The translations under genes and the position numbers were made by a program. Below the pieces are notes generated by a model. That model did no database searches. It was not told where the DNA came from and worked only from the letters and a program-made list of their open reading frames with translations. Below are positions 35,170 to 43,728 of a stretch of 64,000 nucleotides of DNA, piece after piece (within the stretch, counting starts at the first letter, position 1; each line of letters opens with the position of its first letter). The DNA is taken from the NCBI GenBank assembly GCA_963785155.1, contig CAWAUB010000007.1:496001-560000 (forward strand), given 5' to 3'. The DNA comes from DASUSH01 sp963785155. GTDB lineage: Bacteria > Actinomycetota > Thermoleophilia > Solirubrobacterales > 70-9.

Positions 35170-36056
35170 GCCGAGCGGGCGACATTCCGGGTGAAGAGCG
35201 GTCTCGCCGAGATGCTCAAGGGCGGCGTGATCATGGACGTGACCACCGCCGAGCAGGCGCGGATCGCCGAGGATTCCGGCGCCTGCGCCGTGATGGCGCT
35301 CGAACGGGTGCCCGCCGACATCCGCGCCGAGGGCGGCGTCGCGCGCATGGCGAGCACCCGCGTGATCAAGGAGATCCAGGAGACCGTGACGATCCCCGTC
35401 ATGGCGAAGGCCCGCATCGGCCACTTCGTCGAGGCGCAGGTCCTCCAGTCGATGGAGGTCGACTTCATCGACGAGTCCGAGGTGCTGACGCCCGCCGACG
35501 AGGCCAATCACATCGACAAGCACGACTTCGAGATCCCCTTCGTCTGTGGCGCGACCGAGCTGGGCGAGGCGCTTCGCCGCGTCGGCGAGGGCGCCGCGAT
35601 GATCCGCTCGAAGGGCGAGGCGGGGACCGGCAACATCGTCGAGGCCGTTCGCCATATGCGCGAGATCACCCAGGGGATCAAGGGCCTGACCGTGCTCGGC
35701 CCCGGAGCAGATCGCCGCGACGGCGAAGGAGCTTCGCTCGCCGGTCGACGTGGTCCGTGAGGTCGCAGGCCGCCGGCAGCCTGCCCGTGCCGCTCTTCTG
35801 CGCGGGCGGGATCGCCACCCCCGCCGACGCGGCGCTGATGATGCAGCTCGGCGCCGAGGGCAACTTCGTCGGCTCGGGAATCTTCAAGTCGGAGGACCCC
35901 GAGCGCCGTGCGCGGGCGATCGTGGAGGCGACGACCCACTTCGCCGATTCCGAGCGCGTCGCCGCCGCATCCGTCGAGCTCGGCGAGCCCATGCGCGGCG
36001 ACGACATCGCCGAGCTCGCCGAGGCCGGCGAGCTGCTCCAGCAGCGCGGCTGGTGA
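35167..36056 (+). CDS. pdxS: Pyridoxal 5'-phosphate synthase lyase subunit PdxS (two frameshifts)
   Basis: Makes PLP from ribose 5-phosphate, glyceraldehyde 3-phosphate and ammonia supplied by PdxT. Family blocks: KSGLAEMLKGGVIMDVTTAE, ALERVPADIRAEGGVARM, VMAKARIGHFVEAQ with the imine-forming Lys, and EAGTGNIVEAVRHMR. The frame shifts near 35703, giving EQIAATAKELRSPVDVVREV, then again near 35766, giving GSLPVPLFCAGGIATPADAA, and ends at 36056. Total of about 296 residues is normal. ATG at 35167 is preferred over ATG 35161 because of the leader structure. The conserved sequence on all segments indicates consensus errors. Confidence 0.93.
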
Positions 36057-36655
36057 CGGAGGGACGCGCCATTCGTCGTAGGCGTCCTGGCGCGTCAGGG
36101 GGATTTCGAAGCGCATGCCGCGATGCTCCGATCCCTCGGGGCCGATCCGCGCGAGGTACGGAAGCCGCCGACTGGAGGGCCTCGACGGCCTCGTGATCCC
36201 GGGCGGCGAGTCGACGACGATCACGAAGGCGCTCGCCCGCGATGGGCTCGAGGAACCGATTCGGGCTTACGCCGGCGCCGGTGGGCCCGGTGCTCGGCAC
36301 CTGCGCCGGGATGATCATGCTCGACCGCGGCCATCTCGGCCTGCTCGACATCGACGCGAAGCGCAACGCCTTCGGCCGCCAGCGCCAGAGCTTCGAGCAG
36401 GAGCTCGAAGTCGAGGGGGTTGGGCCGGACCCGATCCGCGCGGTCTTCATCCGCGCCCCCTGGGTCGCCGAGCACGGGGAAGGGGTGGAGGTTCTCGCAA
36501 CGCACGAGGATCACCCGGTGGTGGTCCGGCAGGGCACGATCCTCGCCTGCTCGTTTCACCCGGAGCTCACCGACGACTCCCGTCTGCACGCCCTTTTCAT
36601 GGCGATCGCCAGCGAGGCCCGTAATAAGCGGGAACAGCGCGCGTTTCAGGAGTGA
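36053..36655 (+). CDS. pdxT: Pyridoxal 5'-phosphate synthase glutaminase subunit PdxT (about three frameshifts)
   Basis: Class I glutaminase that feeds ammonia to PdxS. GTG at 36053 overlaps the pdxS stop (GTGA). Segments: FVVGVLARQGDFEAHAAML (from 36069, one frame off the start), LEGLDGLVIPGGESTTITKA (36175-36235), then GPVLGTCAGMIMLDRGHLGL with the catalytic Cys, and the His/Glu pair in CSFHPELTDD. Shifts near 36068, 36173 and 36275 net to zero; about 200 residues, normal. Together with pdxS this is a two-gene vitamin B6 operon, and the RTX gene overlaps its stop. Confidence 0.9.
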
Positions 36656-37182
36656 TGACCGTGAGGATCACCGCCCTGGTCGCACTTTGCCTGCTTGCGT
36701 TGAGCGGGGCCGCCCTCGCGAAGACCATCAAGGGCGGCAATAAGGGGGACATCCTGGAGGGCGGGCCCACGGCCGACAAGATCGTGGGCAAGGGCGGTAA
36801 CGACCGCGTCTTCGGGGGCGATGGTGGCGACAAGATCTCCGTCGGTCCGGGCCACGACCTCGTCCAGGCCGAGGGTGGCAACGACCGCGTCAAGGGCGCG
36901 AGCGGGGACGACGCGCTCTCGACCGGCCCGGGCAACGACTCGCTGAACGGCGCCGATGGCCACGACGAGCTGACGGGCGATGACGGCAACGACCGCCTCG
37001 AGGGCGGCCCAGGGTCGGACGACCTCGAAGGGGGCGACGGCAGCGACGTGATCCGCGCGGCTGGCGACGGCGGCACACCGGACGAGGTCCAGTGCGGCAC
37101 GGGCACGGACGAGGCGATCGTGGACACCGCGGACATCGCCCGAGTCCCTCAGGACTGCGAGCAGATAACCCGCGCCCCGTAA
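36655..37182 (+). CDS. Exported RTX-type calcium-binding repeat protein
   Basis: 175 residues from the ATG at 36655, overlapping the pdxT stop by one base. A signal peptide (LVALCLLALSGAALA) is followed almost entirely by RTX-like nonapeptides (GGNDRVFGGDGGDKI, EGGNDRVKGASGDDAL, DGNDRLEGGPGSDDLEG) expected to form a calcium-bound parallel beta-roll. The last 25 residues contain two Cys (VQCGTG, PQDCEQ) likely forming a disulfide cap. No catalytic domain, so perhaps a structural surface protein. Its coupling to pdxT is probably incidental. Confidence 0.8.
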   Translation: MTVRITALVALCLLALSGAALAKTIKGGNKGDILEGGPTADKIVGKGGNDRVFGGDGGDKISVGPGHDLVQAEGGNDRVKGASGDDALSTGPGNDSLNGADGHDELTGDDGNDRLEGGPGSDDLEGGDGSDVIRAAGDGGTPDEVQCGTGTDEAIVDTADIARVPQDCEQITRAP

Positions 37183-37199
37183 CACGTAGTCTGCGACGC

Positions 37200-38303
37200 A
37201 TGCGTGACCCGCGCGTTGACGCCCTCGCCAAGGTTCTCGTCAATTACTCCACGGCGATCAAGAAGGACGACGTCTGCCTGATCGAGGGCGGCGCCGTCGC
37301 CGAGCCCCTGCTCCAGGCCGTCTACGAGGAGGTGCTGAAGGCCGGCGGGCACCCCGTCCTCTCGGTCGGGCTCGACGGCCAGGTCCCAGCCTTCTACAAG
37401 CACGCCTCCGAAGAGCAGCTTGCCTGGGTATCGCCCGTCGCCAAGTGGGCGTCTGAGAACGCCGACGCGCGGATTGCGGTGATGGCCGACGTCAACACGC
37501 GCGACCTCTCGCAGGTCCCTCCAGAGCGCCAGACCATCCGCCAGCGCGCGATGCAGCCGGTGATGGAGTCGATGATGGAGCGAGCGGCGAAGGGCGAGTA
37601 CAACTGGGCGCTCACGATGTACCCGACCAACGGGTACGCGGCAGAGGCGGAGATGAGCCTCGCCGACTACGAGGACTTCTACTTCGCCGCCTGCCTCGCC
37701 GACCAGGACGACCCGGTCGGCGCGTGGAAGAGCCAGTCAGAGGAGGTCGAGCGCCTGCGCGACTGGGTTCAGGGCCGGGAGGAATTCCATATCGAGGGGC
37801 CCGGCACGGACATCAAGCTCGGGATCGGCGAGCGCACCTTCATCGCAGCAGACGGCAAGCACAACATGCCCGACGGCGAGTTCTTCACCGGCCCGGTCGA
37901 GGACGCGACCGAGGGCGAGATCACCTTCCACCTGCCGAGCAACGTCGCCGGCCGCGAGGTCGCCGGCGTGCGCCTGCGCTTCGAGGGCGGCCGGGTGGTC
38001 GACGCGAGTGCCGAGCGCGGCGAGGAGTTCCTGATCAAGACCCTCGACACCGACGACGGCGCCCGCGTTCTCGGCGAACTCGGGATCGGCACCAACTTCG
38101 GGATCGAGCGGGGCACGAAGTCCATCCTCCTCGACGAGAAGATCGGTGGCACGGTCCATCTCGCCGTCGGCAAGAGCTACCCCGAGACGGGTGGCGTCAA
38201 CGACTCGGCGGTGCACTGGGACATGATCTGTGACCTCCGACTGGGCGGAAAGGTCACCGTCGACGGCGAACTTCTCCAGGAGGACGGCCGCTTCGTGGTT
38301 TAG
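37200..38303 (+). CDS. M29 family aminopeptidase (AmpS/PepS/T type)
   Basis: 367 residues from the ATG at 37200. Metallo-aminopeptidase with two metal ions. Family features: LAKVLVNYSTAIKKDDVCLI, IEGPGTDIKLGIGERTFIAA, the metal-binding MPDGEFFTGPVEDATEGEI, ERGTKSILLDEKIGGTVHLA and NDSAVHWDMICDLR. Removes N-terminal residues from peptides in the cytoplasm. An in-frame upstream codon at 37092 lies inside the RTX gene and is rejected. The ATG lies in the palindrome ACGCATGCGT. No strong Shine-Dalgarno. Confidence 0.92.
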   Translation: MRDPRVDALAKVLVNYSTAIKKDDVCLIEGGAVAEPLLQAVYEEVLKAGGHPVLSVGLDGQVPAFYKHASEEQLAWVSPVAKWASENADARIAVMADVNTRDLSQVPPERQTIRQRAMQPVMESMMERAAKGEYNWALTMYPTNGYAAEAEMSLADYEDFYFAACLADQDDPVGAWKSQSEEVERLRDWVQGREEFHIEGPGTDIKLGIGERTFIAADGKHNMPDGEFFTGPVEDATEGEITFHLPSNVAGREVAGVRLRFEGGRVVDASAERGEEFLIKTLDTDDGARVLGELGIGTNFGIERGTKSILLDEKIGGTVHLAVGKSYPETGGVNDSAVHWDMICDLRLGGKVTVDGELLQEDGRFVV

Positions 38304-38333
38304 CCCGCGGCCGCCGCGGGAAGGGGATGCTCG

Positions 38334-39812
38334 ATGAGGGGTAGGGGGCTGACGGCCCTTATCGCTGCGTGCCTGGTCCTGGTTCCATCTGCCGGGGCCC
38401 ACGAGGTCACGTCCGGAAGCTCGATTGCGACGTTCGACGCGCTGACGTTCGCCGAGAGCTCACTCGAGCACAGCGGGGCGGCGATCCGCACGAACGGAGC
38501 TGGCCTGGCCGCACATGACGGCAGCGGCGACATCCACAGTGACAACTTCAGGAAGCTCGCCGCTGCCGAGATCACACGGCCCGACGGGACCCCGGCACAG
38601 GGCACTGACCTCGCCTTCCGCGGCCGGTTGATGGTCGCCGGCTCATACGAGGGCACCGGCTTCTTCCGTATCGGGGGCAAGAGGGTCTCGCAGCTCTCCT
38701 TCCACGACTGCCCGGGCTCGCAGGGGGATGTCTCGGTCCTCGGCAACTACGCCTTCGTCTCGATCGACACGCCGAGCTCGAACAACTCGCAAACCGCCGA
38801 CTGCAACAACACCCCTACCAACCAGAGCGACACCTCCCTGGGCAAGGAGGGCATCCGGATCCTCGATATCTCGAACGTCCGCTCGCCGCGCCAGGTTGCC
38901 TTCGTCGAGACCGAGTGCGGATCGCACACCCACACCCTGATCCCGGGCGAGGAGACGAGCCACATCTACGTGGACTCCTATCCGCTGACCGACTCACCCG
39001 ACAAGTGCAACAAGCTGATCCATCCCGAGGGCGAGTTCTCAGTGCTCGAGTTCCCGACGGCCGACCCGACCCAGGCAAGGGTCGCTGCGATCCCCGACGT
39101 GCTGCCGGCCCAATACGCCGACTCGATCGGCTGCCATGACACGGGCGTCCTCCCCGAGCAGGATCTCGCGGTCGCGGCCTGCCTCGGCGCCTGGGCGCTG
39201 CTCGACATCTCGAACCCGGTCGAGCCGAAGACGCTGTCGGTGATCCAGAACCCGCTGATCGAGCTTGACCACTCGGCTCAGCTCACCTGGGATGGCAAAT
39301 ACGCGGTGATCGGCGATGAGCACGCCGGGGCCGCGGGAGGCGGTGGCTGCTCCCCGATCCAGGAGAGCCCGGTCGGCGCGATGTGGTTCTACGACATCGG
39401 CGACCCGGCCAACCCGAAACTCGAAGGGAGCTACTCGCTGCCGCGGATCCCGCCCGTGGACAGCGCCGAGGAGGTCGAGCGCTTCCGCTGCACCACTCAC
39501 AACTACGAGATCCTCCCGATGCGAGACCCGGGCCGGTACGTCGCGGTCGCCCCCTACTACGCCGGCGGACTCTCCGTCGTCGATTTCAGCGATCCGGCGG
39601 CGCCACAGGAGTTGGGCCACTACCTGCCGCAGGTCGAGGGCGTCAACCCCGACATGTGGTCTGGCTACTGGTACAACGGCCGTATCTATACGAACGAGCA
39701 CGCGTCCAACCTCGGCGTAGGAGTCTTCGAGATGGACGGGCTCGGGACGGCCGAGGTGCGCAGCTACGCCGGCACACTGAATCCGCAGACGCAAACAGGC
39801 CTCGCGCCCTAA
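38334..39812 (+). CDS. Secreted LVIVD-repeat beta-propeller protein
   Basis: 492 residues. Signal peptide (LTALIAACLVLVPSAGA). Several LVIVD-type blades are visible: FRIGGKRVSQLSFHDC, GIRILDISNVRSPRQVAFVE, WALLDISNPVEPKTLSVIQN, MWFYDIGDPANPKLEG and LSVVDFSDPAAPQELGHY. Nine or more Cys suggest disulfides outside the cell. His/Asp-rich CGSHTHTL and CHDTGVLPEQD could bind metal. Function unknown; such proteins are common in soil actinobacteria. A hairpin terminator follows. Confidence 0.85.
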   Translation: MRGRGLTALIAACLVLVPSAGAHEVTSGSSIATFDALTFAESSLEHSGAAIRTNGAGLAAHDGSGDIHSDNFRKLAAAEITRPDGTPAQGTDLAFRGRLMVAGSYEGTGFFRIGGKRVSQLSFHDCPGSQGDVSVLGNYAFVSIDTPSSNNSQTADCNNTPTNQSDTSLGKEGIRILDISNVRSPRQVAFVETECGSHTHTLIPGEETSHIYVDSYPLTDSPDKCNKLIHPEGEFSVLEFPTADPTQARVAAIPDVLPAQYADSIGCHDTGVLPEQDLAVAACLGAWALLDISNPVEPKTLSVIQNPLIELDHSAQLTWDGKYAVIGDEHAGAAGGGGCSPIQESPVGAMWFYDIGDPANPKLEGSYSLPRIPPVDSAEEVERFRCTTHNYEILPMRDPGRYVAVAPYYAGGLSVVDFSDPAAPQELGHYLPQVEGVNPDMWSGYWYNGRIYTNEHASNLGVGVFEMDGLGTAEVRSYAGTLNPQTQTGLAP

Positions 39813-39833
39813 ATCGGCCGTAGAAAGACGACG

Positions 39834-39866
39834 ACGGCGGCCGGCCAACCATCCGACCACCGCCGT
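39834..39866 (+). terminator. Hairpin after the LVIVD gene
   Basis: ACGGCGG (39834-39840) pairs with CCGCCGT (39860-39866), with a 19-base loop containing CCGGCC. It lies 21 bases after the stop. No T-tract, so only a moderate call. Confidence 0.45.
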
Positions 39867-39985
39867 GTCACGCATCCCTCACTGGGAAGTCCTCCTGCAA
39901 GATCCCGCCTGAAGACGTCCCGATCAAAAAAACCCGTCTGAGCTGAGGTAGTTGCGGTCGCTACATAAAGAGCCATTAATTCCGT

Positions 39986-40051
39986 CGGGGGTCAGACCCG
40001 AGCGAGAATTGCCGCTTCGAAGCGTGAGTTGTCGTTCGGGTCTGACCCCCG
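39986..40051. repeat. REPIN-like inverted repeat with GGGGGTCAGACCC ends
   Basis: Arms of 16 bases, CGGGGGTCAGACCCGA (39986-40001) and its exact reverse complement (40036-40051), enclose 34 bases that contain a perfect palindrome CGCTTCGAAGCG (40013-40024). The whole 66-base unit can fold as one long hairpin. It sits between the LVIVD gene and yebC, ending 18 bases before the yebC ATG. The rest of the 257-base gap shows only the terminator hairpin. Confidence 0.75.
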
Positions 40052-40069
40052 TCAAATACATTTCCAGCC

Positions 40070-40822
40070 ATGGCCGGACACTCCAAATGGGCGTCGATCA
40101 AGCACAAGAAGGCGGCGACCGACGCGAAGCGAGGCAAGCACTTCACGAAGCTTGCCCGTGCGATCACGGTCGCCGCGCGTGAGGGCGGGGGAGACCCCGA
40201 CGGCAACCCCACGCTCGCGACCGCGGTCCAGAAGGCCAAGGACGCCTCGATGCCCAAGGACAACATCCAACGGGCGATCGACCGCGGCACCGGTGCCGGT
40301 GCCGACGCGGCCGCGATCGAGCGCGTCGTCTACGAGGGTTATGGGCCCGGTGGCGCGGCGATCCTGGTCGAGGCGCTTACCGACAACCGCAACCGCTCCG
40401 GGGCGGAGATCCGAAATGCGTTCGAGAAGAACGGCGGCTCGCTCGGCGAGCCCGGCTCCGTCGCCTTCGTCTTCGAGAAGCGCGGGATCATCCTCGTCGA
40501 CGGCGAACGCTACTCGGAGGACGACCTGATCGCTGCCGTCGACGCAGGGGCCGACGACGTCGGCGAGGACGGCGACCTGCTCAAGGTCACCGCCGATCCC
40601 TCGGACCTCGCCGCCGTCCGCGAGGCGATCGAGGCCGAGGGCGTCGTGGTCAGCTCATCGGAGATCGCGATGGAGCCGAAGAACGTCGTCGAGGTCGCCG
40701 ACGGGTCGGAGGCCAAGCGCCTGATCGCCCTGATGGAGACACTCGACGAGCACGACGACGTCGACGCCGTCCACGCGAACTTCGACATCCCGGCGGACCT
40801 GCTCGAAGAAGCCGCCGCCTAG
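40070..40822 (+). CDS. yebC: YebC/PmpR family DNA-binding/translation-associated protein
   Basis: 250 residues. MAGHSKWASIKHKKAATDAK is the family hallmark, followed by NPTLATAVQKAKDASMPKDN and VVYEGYGPGGAAILVEALTD. The family was long called a transcriptional regulator; members are now also linked to relief of ribosome stalling at prolines. It heads the yebC-ruvC-ruvA-ruvB block, an order widely conserved in bacteria. Preceded by the REPIN-like repeat; no strong Shine-Dalgarno. Confidence 0.95.
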   Translation: MAGHSKWASIKHKKAATDAKRGKHFTKLARAITVAAREGGGDPDGNPTLATAVQKAKDASMPKDNIQRAIDRGTGAGADAAAIERVVYEGYGPGGAAILVEALTDNRNRSGAEIRNAFEKNGGSLGEPGSVAFVFEKRGIILVDGERYSEDDLIAAVDAGADDVGEDGDLLKVTADPSDLAAVREAIEAEGVVVSSSEIAMEPKNVVEVADGSEAKRLIALMETLDEHDDVDAVHANFDIPADLLEEAAA

Positions 40823-40869
40823 CAGCGCCCAAAAGAGGCATCCGGTCCGCGGCCCAGAATGGGTCTTCG

Positions 40870-41454
40870 ATGATGGTTGTAATGGGCATTGACCCGGGTT
40901 TCGCGAACACCGGCTTTGGCGTCGTGCGGCTGGAGGGCACCCGCTTGGCCGCGATCGACGGCGGCGTGATCGAGGCGCCGCCCGAGGAGGCGCCGGAGAA
41001 GCGGCTGGCGCGAATCCACGAGTCCGTCGCCGAGCTGATCGCCTGGCACGAGCCCGAAGCCGTCGCCCTCGAGGAGCTCTACTTCGGCAAGAACGTGCGA
41101 TCGGCGATCGGCGTCGGCCAGGCTCGGGGCGTGGTCATGCTCGCCGCCGCCGAGCGCGGCGCCCGCTGCTTCGACTACACGCCGCAGGCGGTAAAGATGG
41201 CTGTCTGCGGGCACGGCGGCGCCGACAAGGCCCAGGTTCAGCAAATGGTCGCGGCCCTTCTGCGCCTGCCCGAGCCGCCCCAGTCCGACCACGCGGCCGA
41301 CGCCCTCGCCGTCGCGATCTGCCACTCGGCGCACGCTCGGCCGCGTGCCGCTGAAGTCGCCGCCACATCCGGCTCCGGCACGCACGAGGTCGTCTCCGCC
41401 GGGCGCCGCTATCGCGCAGCCCATCCAGGTGGGGAGCAGGCGACCGCATCGTGA
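40870..41454 (+). CDS. ruvC: Holliday junction resolvase RuvC
   Basis: RuvC cuts four-way junctions made by RuvAB. 194 residues, RNase H fold with the acidic active site: Asp8 in MGIDPGFANTG, Glu68/69 in ALEELYFGKN, and the C-terminal pair in SDHAADALAVAICH. YTPQAVKMAVCGHGGADKAQ is also typical. ATG at 40870 (ATGATG). GTGA overlap with ruvA, so translation is coupled. The tail after about residue 155 is unconserved. Confidence 0.96.
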   Translation: MMVVMGIDPGFANTGFGVVRLEGTRLAAIDGGVIEAPPEEAPEKRLARIHESVAELIAWHEPEAVALEELYFGKNVRSAIGVGQARGVVMLAAAERGARCFDYTPQAVKMAVCGHGGADKAQVQQMVAALLRLPEPPQSDHAADALAVAICHSAHARPRAAEVAATSGSGTHEVVSAGRRYRAAHPGGEQATAS

Positions 41455-42053
41455 TCGCCGCCGTCTCGGGCAAGGTGCTGGTGCGCCGGCCGGACCACGT
41501 CGTCGTCGACGCGAGCGGCGTCGGCTACCGGCTCGCCGTCTCCTCGGAGACCCTCAAGGGCGTGCCCGCCGCGGGTCGCGACGTGACCCTGCACGCGCAC
41601 CTCGTCGCCCGCGACGACTCGCTCGCCCTCTTCGGCTTCGCCTCCGAGGAGGAGCGGGACCTCTTCCTCGCCCTCACCTCGGTCTCCGGCGTCGGCCCGA
41701 AGGTGGCTCTCGCGGCGCTCTCCGGTGGTGCCCCGCGTGAGCTGCGCCGAGCGATCGCGACCGGCGACGCGAAGCGCTTCCAGGCCGTTCCGGGCATCGG
41801 CAAGCGAACCGCGGAGCGGATCATCGTCGAGCTCAAGGACAAGGTCGCCGACGAGCTGGAGCTCGCCGCGGACGCGCCGTCCGGCGCCGGCTCCGACTCT
41901 CGCTCCGAGGCCCGCGAGGGCCTGCTCGGGCTCGGCTACACCCCGGCCGAGGCCGAGCGCCTGCTGGACGCCGCCCTGCCGAGCGCCGGTGAGGACGCCC
42001 CGGCGGAGGAACTCGTCGCCACCGCGCTTCGCGAGGCGGCCGGCGCCCCATAA
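41451..42053 (+). CDS. ruvA: Holliday junction branch migration protein RuvA
   Basis: 200 residues, GTG at 41451 overlapping the ruvC stop. OB-fold domain I (VSGKVLVRRPDHVVVDASGV), then the two helix-hairpin-helix motifs (LTSVSGVGPKVALAALSGG; FQAVPGIGKRTAERIIVELK) that hold the junction DNA, then a flexible linker and domain III (GLLGLGYTPAEAERLLDAAL) that binds RuvB. The TAA stop overlaps the first bases of the structured leader before ruvB. Confidence 0.96.
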   Translation: MIAAVSGKVLVRRPDHVVVDASGVGYRLAVSSETLKGVPAAGRDVTLHAHLVARDDSLALFGFASEEERDLFLALTSVSGVGPKVALAALSGGAPRELRRAIATGDAKRFQAVPGIGKRTAERIIVELKDKVADELELAADAPSGAGSDSRSEAREGLLGLGYTPAEAERLLDAALPSAGEDAPAEELVATALREAAGAP

Positions 42054-42114
42054 TGAAAATCGCCGAATCCTCAGCTTCGCTTCCGGTTCGGCTCGATCGC
42101 CTCTGCAGGCGATG
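42051..42114 (+). promoter_or_regulatory. Structured translation-start leader of ruvB (copy 1 of a conserved two-hairpin element)
   Basis: Hairpin 1 (42062-42092): GCCGAA pairs with TTCGGC, CC with GG past a bulged T, and a tip AGC-TTC-GCT. Hairpin 2 (42096-42113): ATCGCCT pairs with AGGCGAT around loop CTGC; its last two bases are the AT of the ruvB ATG. Aligned to the copy before secDF (one gap), the two agree at 52 of 64 columns. The differences are five compensatory base pairs plus one substitution and one gap in the unpaired 5' end. No Shine-Dalgarno is present at the usual place. A 20-codon frame (42053-42115) also spans it. Confidence 0.75.
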
Positions 42115-43185
42115 AGTATCGAGCGCGACCCTGCCTTCGAGCGGGACCTCGAGACCGCCGAGGCGGCCGAGCCCGAGGTGATCGACGCCCGCGACACCGC
42201 GGTGGGCGAAGACGAGCTCGATCGCTCGCTTCGGCCACCGACGCTCGCGGAATTCATCAACCAGAAGCAGGTCACCGAGCAGCTCGAGGTCTTCATCGAG
42301 GCGGCGAAGCGCCGCGGAGAGCCGCTCGATCACGTCCTGCTCTCGGGCCCGCCCGGGCTCGGCAAGACCTCGCTTGCGCACATCGTCGCGGCGGAGATGG
42401 GCGCGCCGATCGTCGTCACAGCCGCCCCGGCGCTCGAGCGCAAGGCCGACGTGGCCTCCTTCCTGACCACGTTGGAGCCCGGCAGCGTCTTCTTCATCGA
42501 TGAGATCCACCGCCTCAACCGGGCGCTCGAGGAGACCCTCTACCCGGCGATGGAGGAGCGCCAGCTTCCCGTCGTCCTCGGCCAGGGAGCCGGCGCCCGC
42601 ACGGTCTCCCTGCCGATTCCCGCCTTCACCCTGATCGGCGCGACCACCCGCGAGGGCCTGCTCACGGCGCCGCTTCGCGACCGATTCGGCGTCGCCCACC
42701 GCCTCGAGCACTACGACGCCGCGGACCTCGGCCGGATCATCACCCGCTCCGCCAAGATCCTGGCCGTCGAGATCGACGACGGCGGCGAGCACACGATCGC
42801 CGAGCGCGCCCGCGGGACGCCGCGCGTCGCCAACCGCCTGCTCAAGCGGGTCCGCGACTTCGCCGAGGTCCGTGGCACTGGCCGGATCACGGAGGAGATC
42901 GCCTCGGAGGCACTCGACATGCTCGAGGTCGACCCCGCCGGCCTGGACCGCCGCGACCGTGCTCTGTTGGAGCTGATCGCGGTGCGATTCTCCGGTGGGC
43001 CCGTCGGGCTCTCGACGCTCGCCGCGGCGATCGACGAGGAGGGCGACACGATCGCCGACGTCTACGAGCCATACCTGCTCCAACAGGGCTTCATCAAGCG
43101 GACTCCGCGTGGGCGCGTGACCACGCCACGTGCCTTCGAACACCTTGGCCTCGCCGTTCCCGAACGGGCCGCCTCACTCTTCTAG
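42112..43185 (+). CDS. ruvB: Holliday junction branch migration ATPase RuvB
   Basis: 357 residues. AAA+ motor that drives branch migration with RuvA. Walker A GPPGLGKTS, Walker B FFIDEIHRL, sensor 1 IGATTREG and the arginine-finger region LRDRFGV are all present, followed by a winged-helix C-terminal domain (IDEEGDTIADVYEPYLLQQG). ATG at 42112 is chosen because MSIERDP...RPPTLAEFINQ is the family start and the codon is set by the leader hairpin. Upstream in-frame codons lie inside ruvA. Confidence 0.97.
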   Translation: MSIERDPAFERDLETAEAAEPEVIDARDTAVGEDELDRSLRPPTLAEFINQKQVTEQLEVFIEAAKRRGEPLDHVLLSGPPGLGKTSLAHIVAAEMGAPIVVTAAPALERKADVASFLTTLEPGSVFFIDEIHRLNRALEETLYPAMEERQLPVVLGQGAGARTVSLPIPAFTLIGATTREGLLTAPLRDRFGVAHRLEHYDAADLGRIITRSAKILAVEIDDGGEHTIAERARGTPRVANRLLKRVRDFAEVRGTGRITEEIASEALDMLEVDPAGLDRRDRALLELIAVRFSGGPVGLSTLAAAIDEEGDTIADVYEPYLLQQGFIKRTPRGRVTTPRAFEHLGLAVPERAASLF

Positions 43186-43231
43186 GCGGGGCTTTAGACG
43201 CGGTGTAGGGAGCCCTCGCTAGGCTTACGCG

Positions 43232-43717
43232 GTGCCGTTCTTCATCTGCCCGAGTTGCGGGAACCGGGAGCTTTCATCGGAGCGAACAGCGGGCCTGTCA
43301 TCGCGCCCAAAGGGCTGTTCGCGCTGCGGATCGAGCTTTGTGTTCGAGCTCCTCGACGACTATTACCCGGCGCCGAACGCTGCGTTCTTCGCCTGCGACG
43401 CGGACGCTCGAGTGATCGAGGCGGGCCAGGGCAGCTTCGAGCTCACCGGACTCAAGACGGACGCCGTCATCGGCCGCCCGATCCAGGATGTCCTGGGGCT
43501 CCAGTGGGTCGACGAGGGCGACGGTGGTGAGACGGCCGACGCGGACGGCGACGGGCAGACCGATCCGATCGAGACGACCCTCGAATGGGGCGTGCGCTCG
43601 CTTGGCAAGCGCGTCGCCCTGAACGCCGAGGGCGACCTGCCGGCCGAGGCGGTCGCCGACGTCTTCCCCGCCTACGACGAGGACGGCGGGATGCTCCTGG
43701 TCCTGACCCCCGAGTAA
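43232..43717 (+). CDS. Zinc-ribbon plus PAS-like domain protein
   Basis: 161 residues, GTG at 43232. The first 40 residues hold a Cys4 zinc ribbon (FICPSCGNRE ... GCSRCGSS). Then a PAS-like fold: ACDADARVIEAGQGSFELTG and IGRPIQDVLGLQW, with an Asp/Gly-rich acidic insert (VDEGDGGETADADGDGQTD), then VLTPE at the end. No output domain, so perhaps a small sensor or protein-interaction module. Its location between ruvB and secDF may be conserved in related genomes (inference). Confidence 0.75.
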   Translation: MPFFICPSCGNRELSSERTAGLSSRPKGCSRCGSSFVFELLDDYYPAPNAAFFACDADARVIEAGQGSFELTGLKTDAVIGRPIQDVLGLQWVDEGDGGETADADGDGQTDPIETTLEWGVRSLGKRVALNAEGDLPAEAVADVFPAYDEDGGMLLVLTPE

Positions 43718-43728
43718 TCTCGCCGCTC

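Noticed and set aside
34983..36056. One long plus-strand frame covering the pdxS region from 34983
   Set aside because: Only its last third matches PdxS; the rest is Arg-rich out-of-frame translation. The true gene is joined across two shifts.
36720..37100. Tandem DNA repeats resembling a CRISPR or satellite
   Set aside because: They encode RTX nonapeptides; periodicity is in codons and not in identical DNA units.
37190..37210. Palindrome ACGCATGCGT around the M29 start as a regulatory site
   Set aside because: Only ten bases and largely fixed by codons; no supporting second site.
41725..42111. Longer RuvB beginning within ruvA
   Set aside because: Unconserved Ser/Arg-rich sequence antiparallel to normal codon use; RuvB homology begins at ATG 42112.
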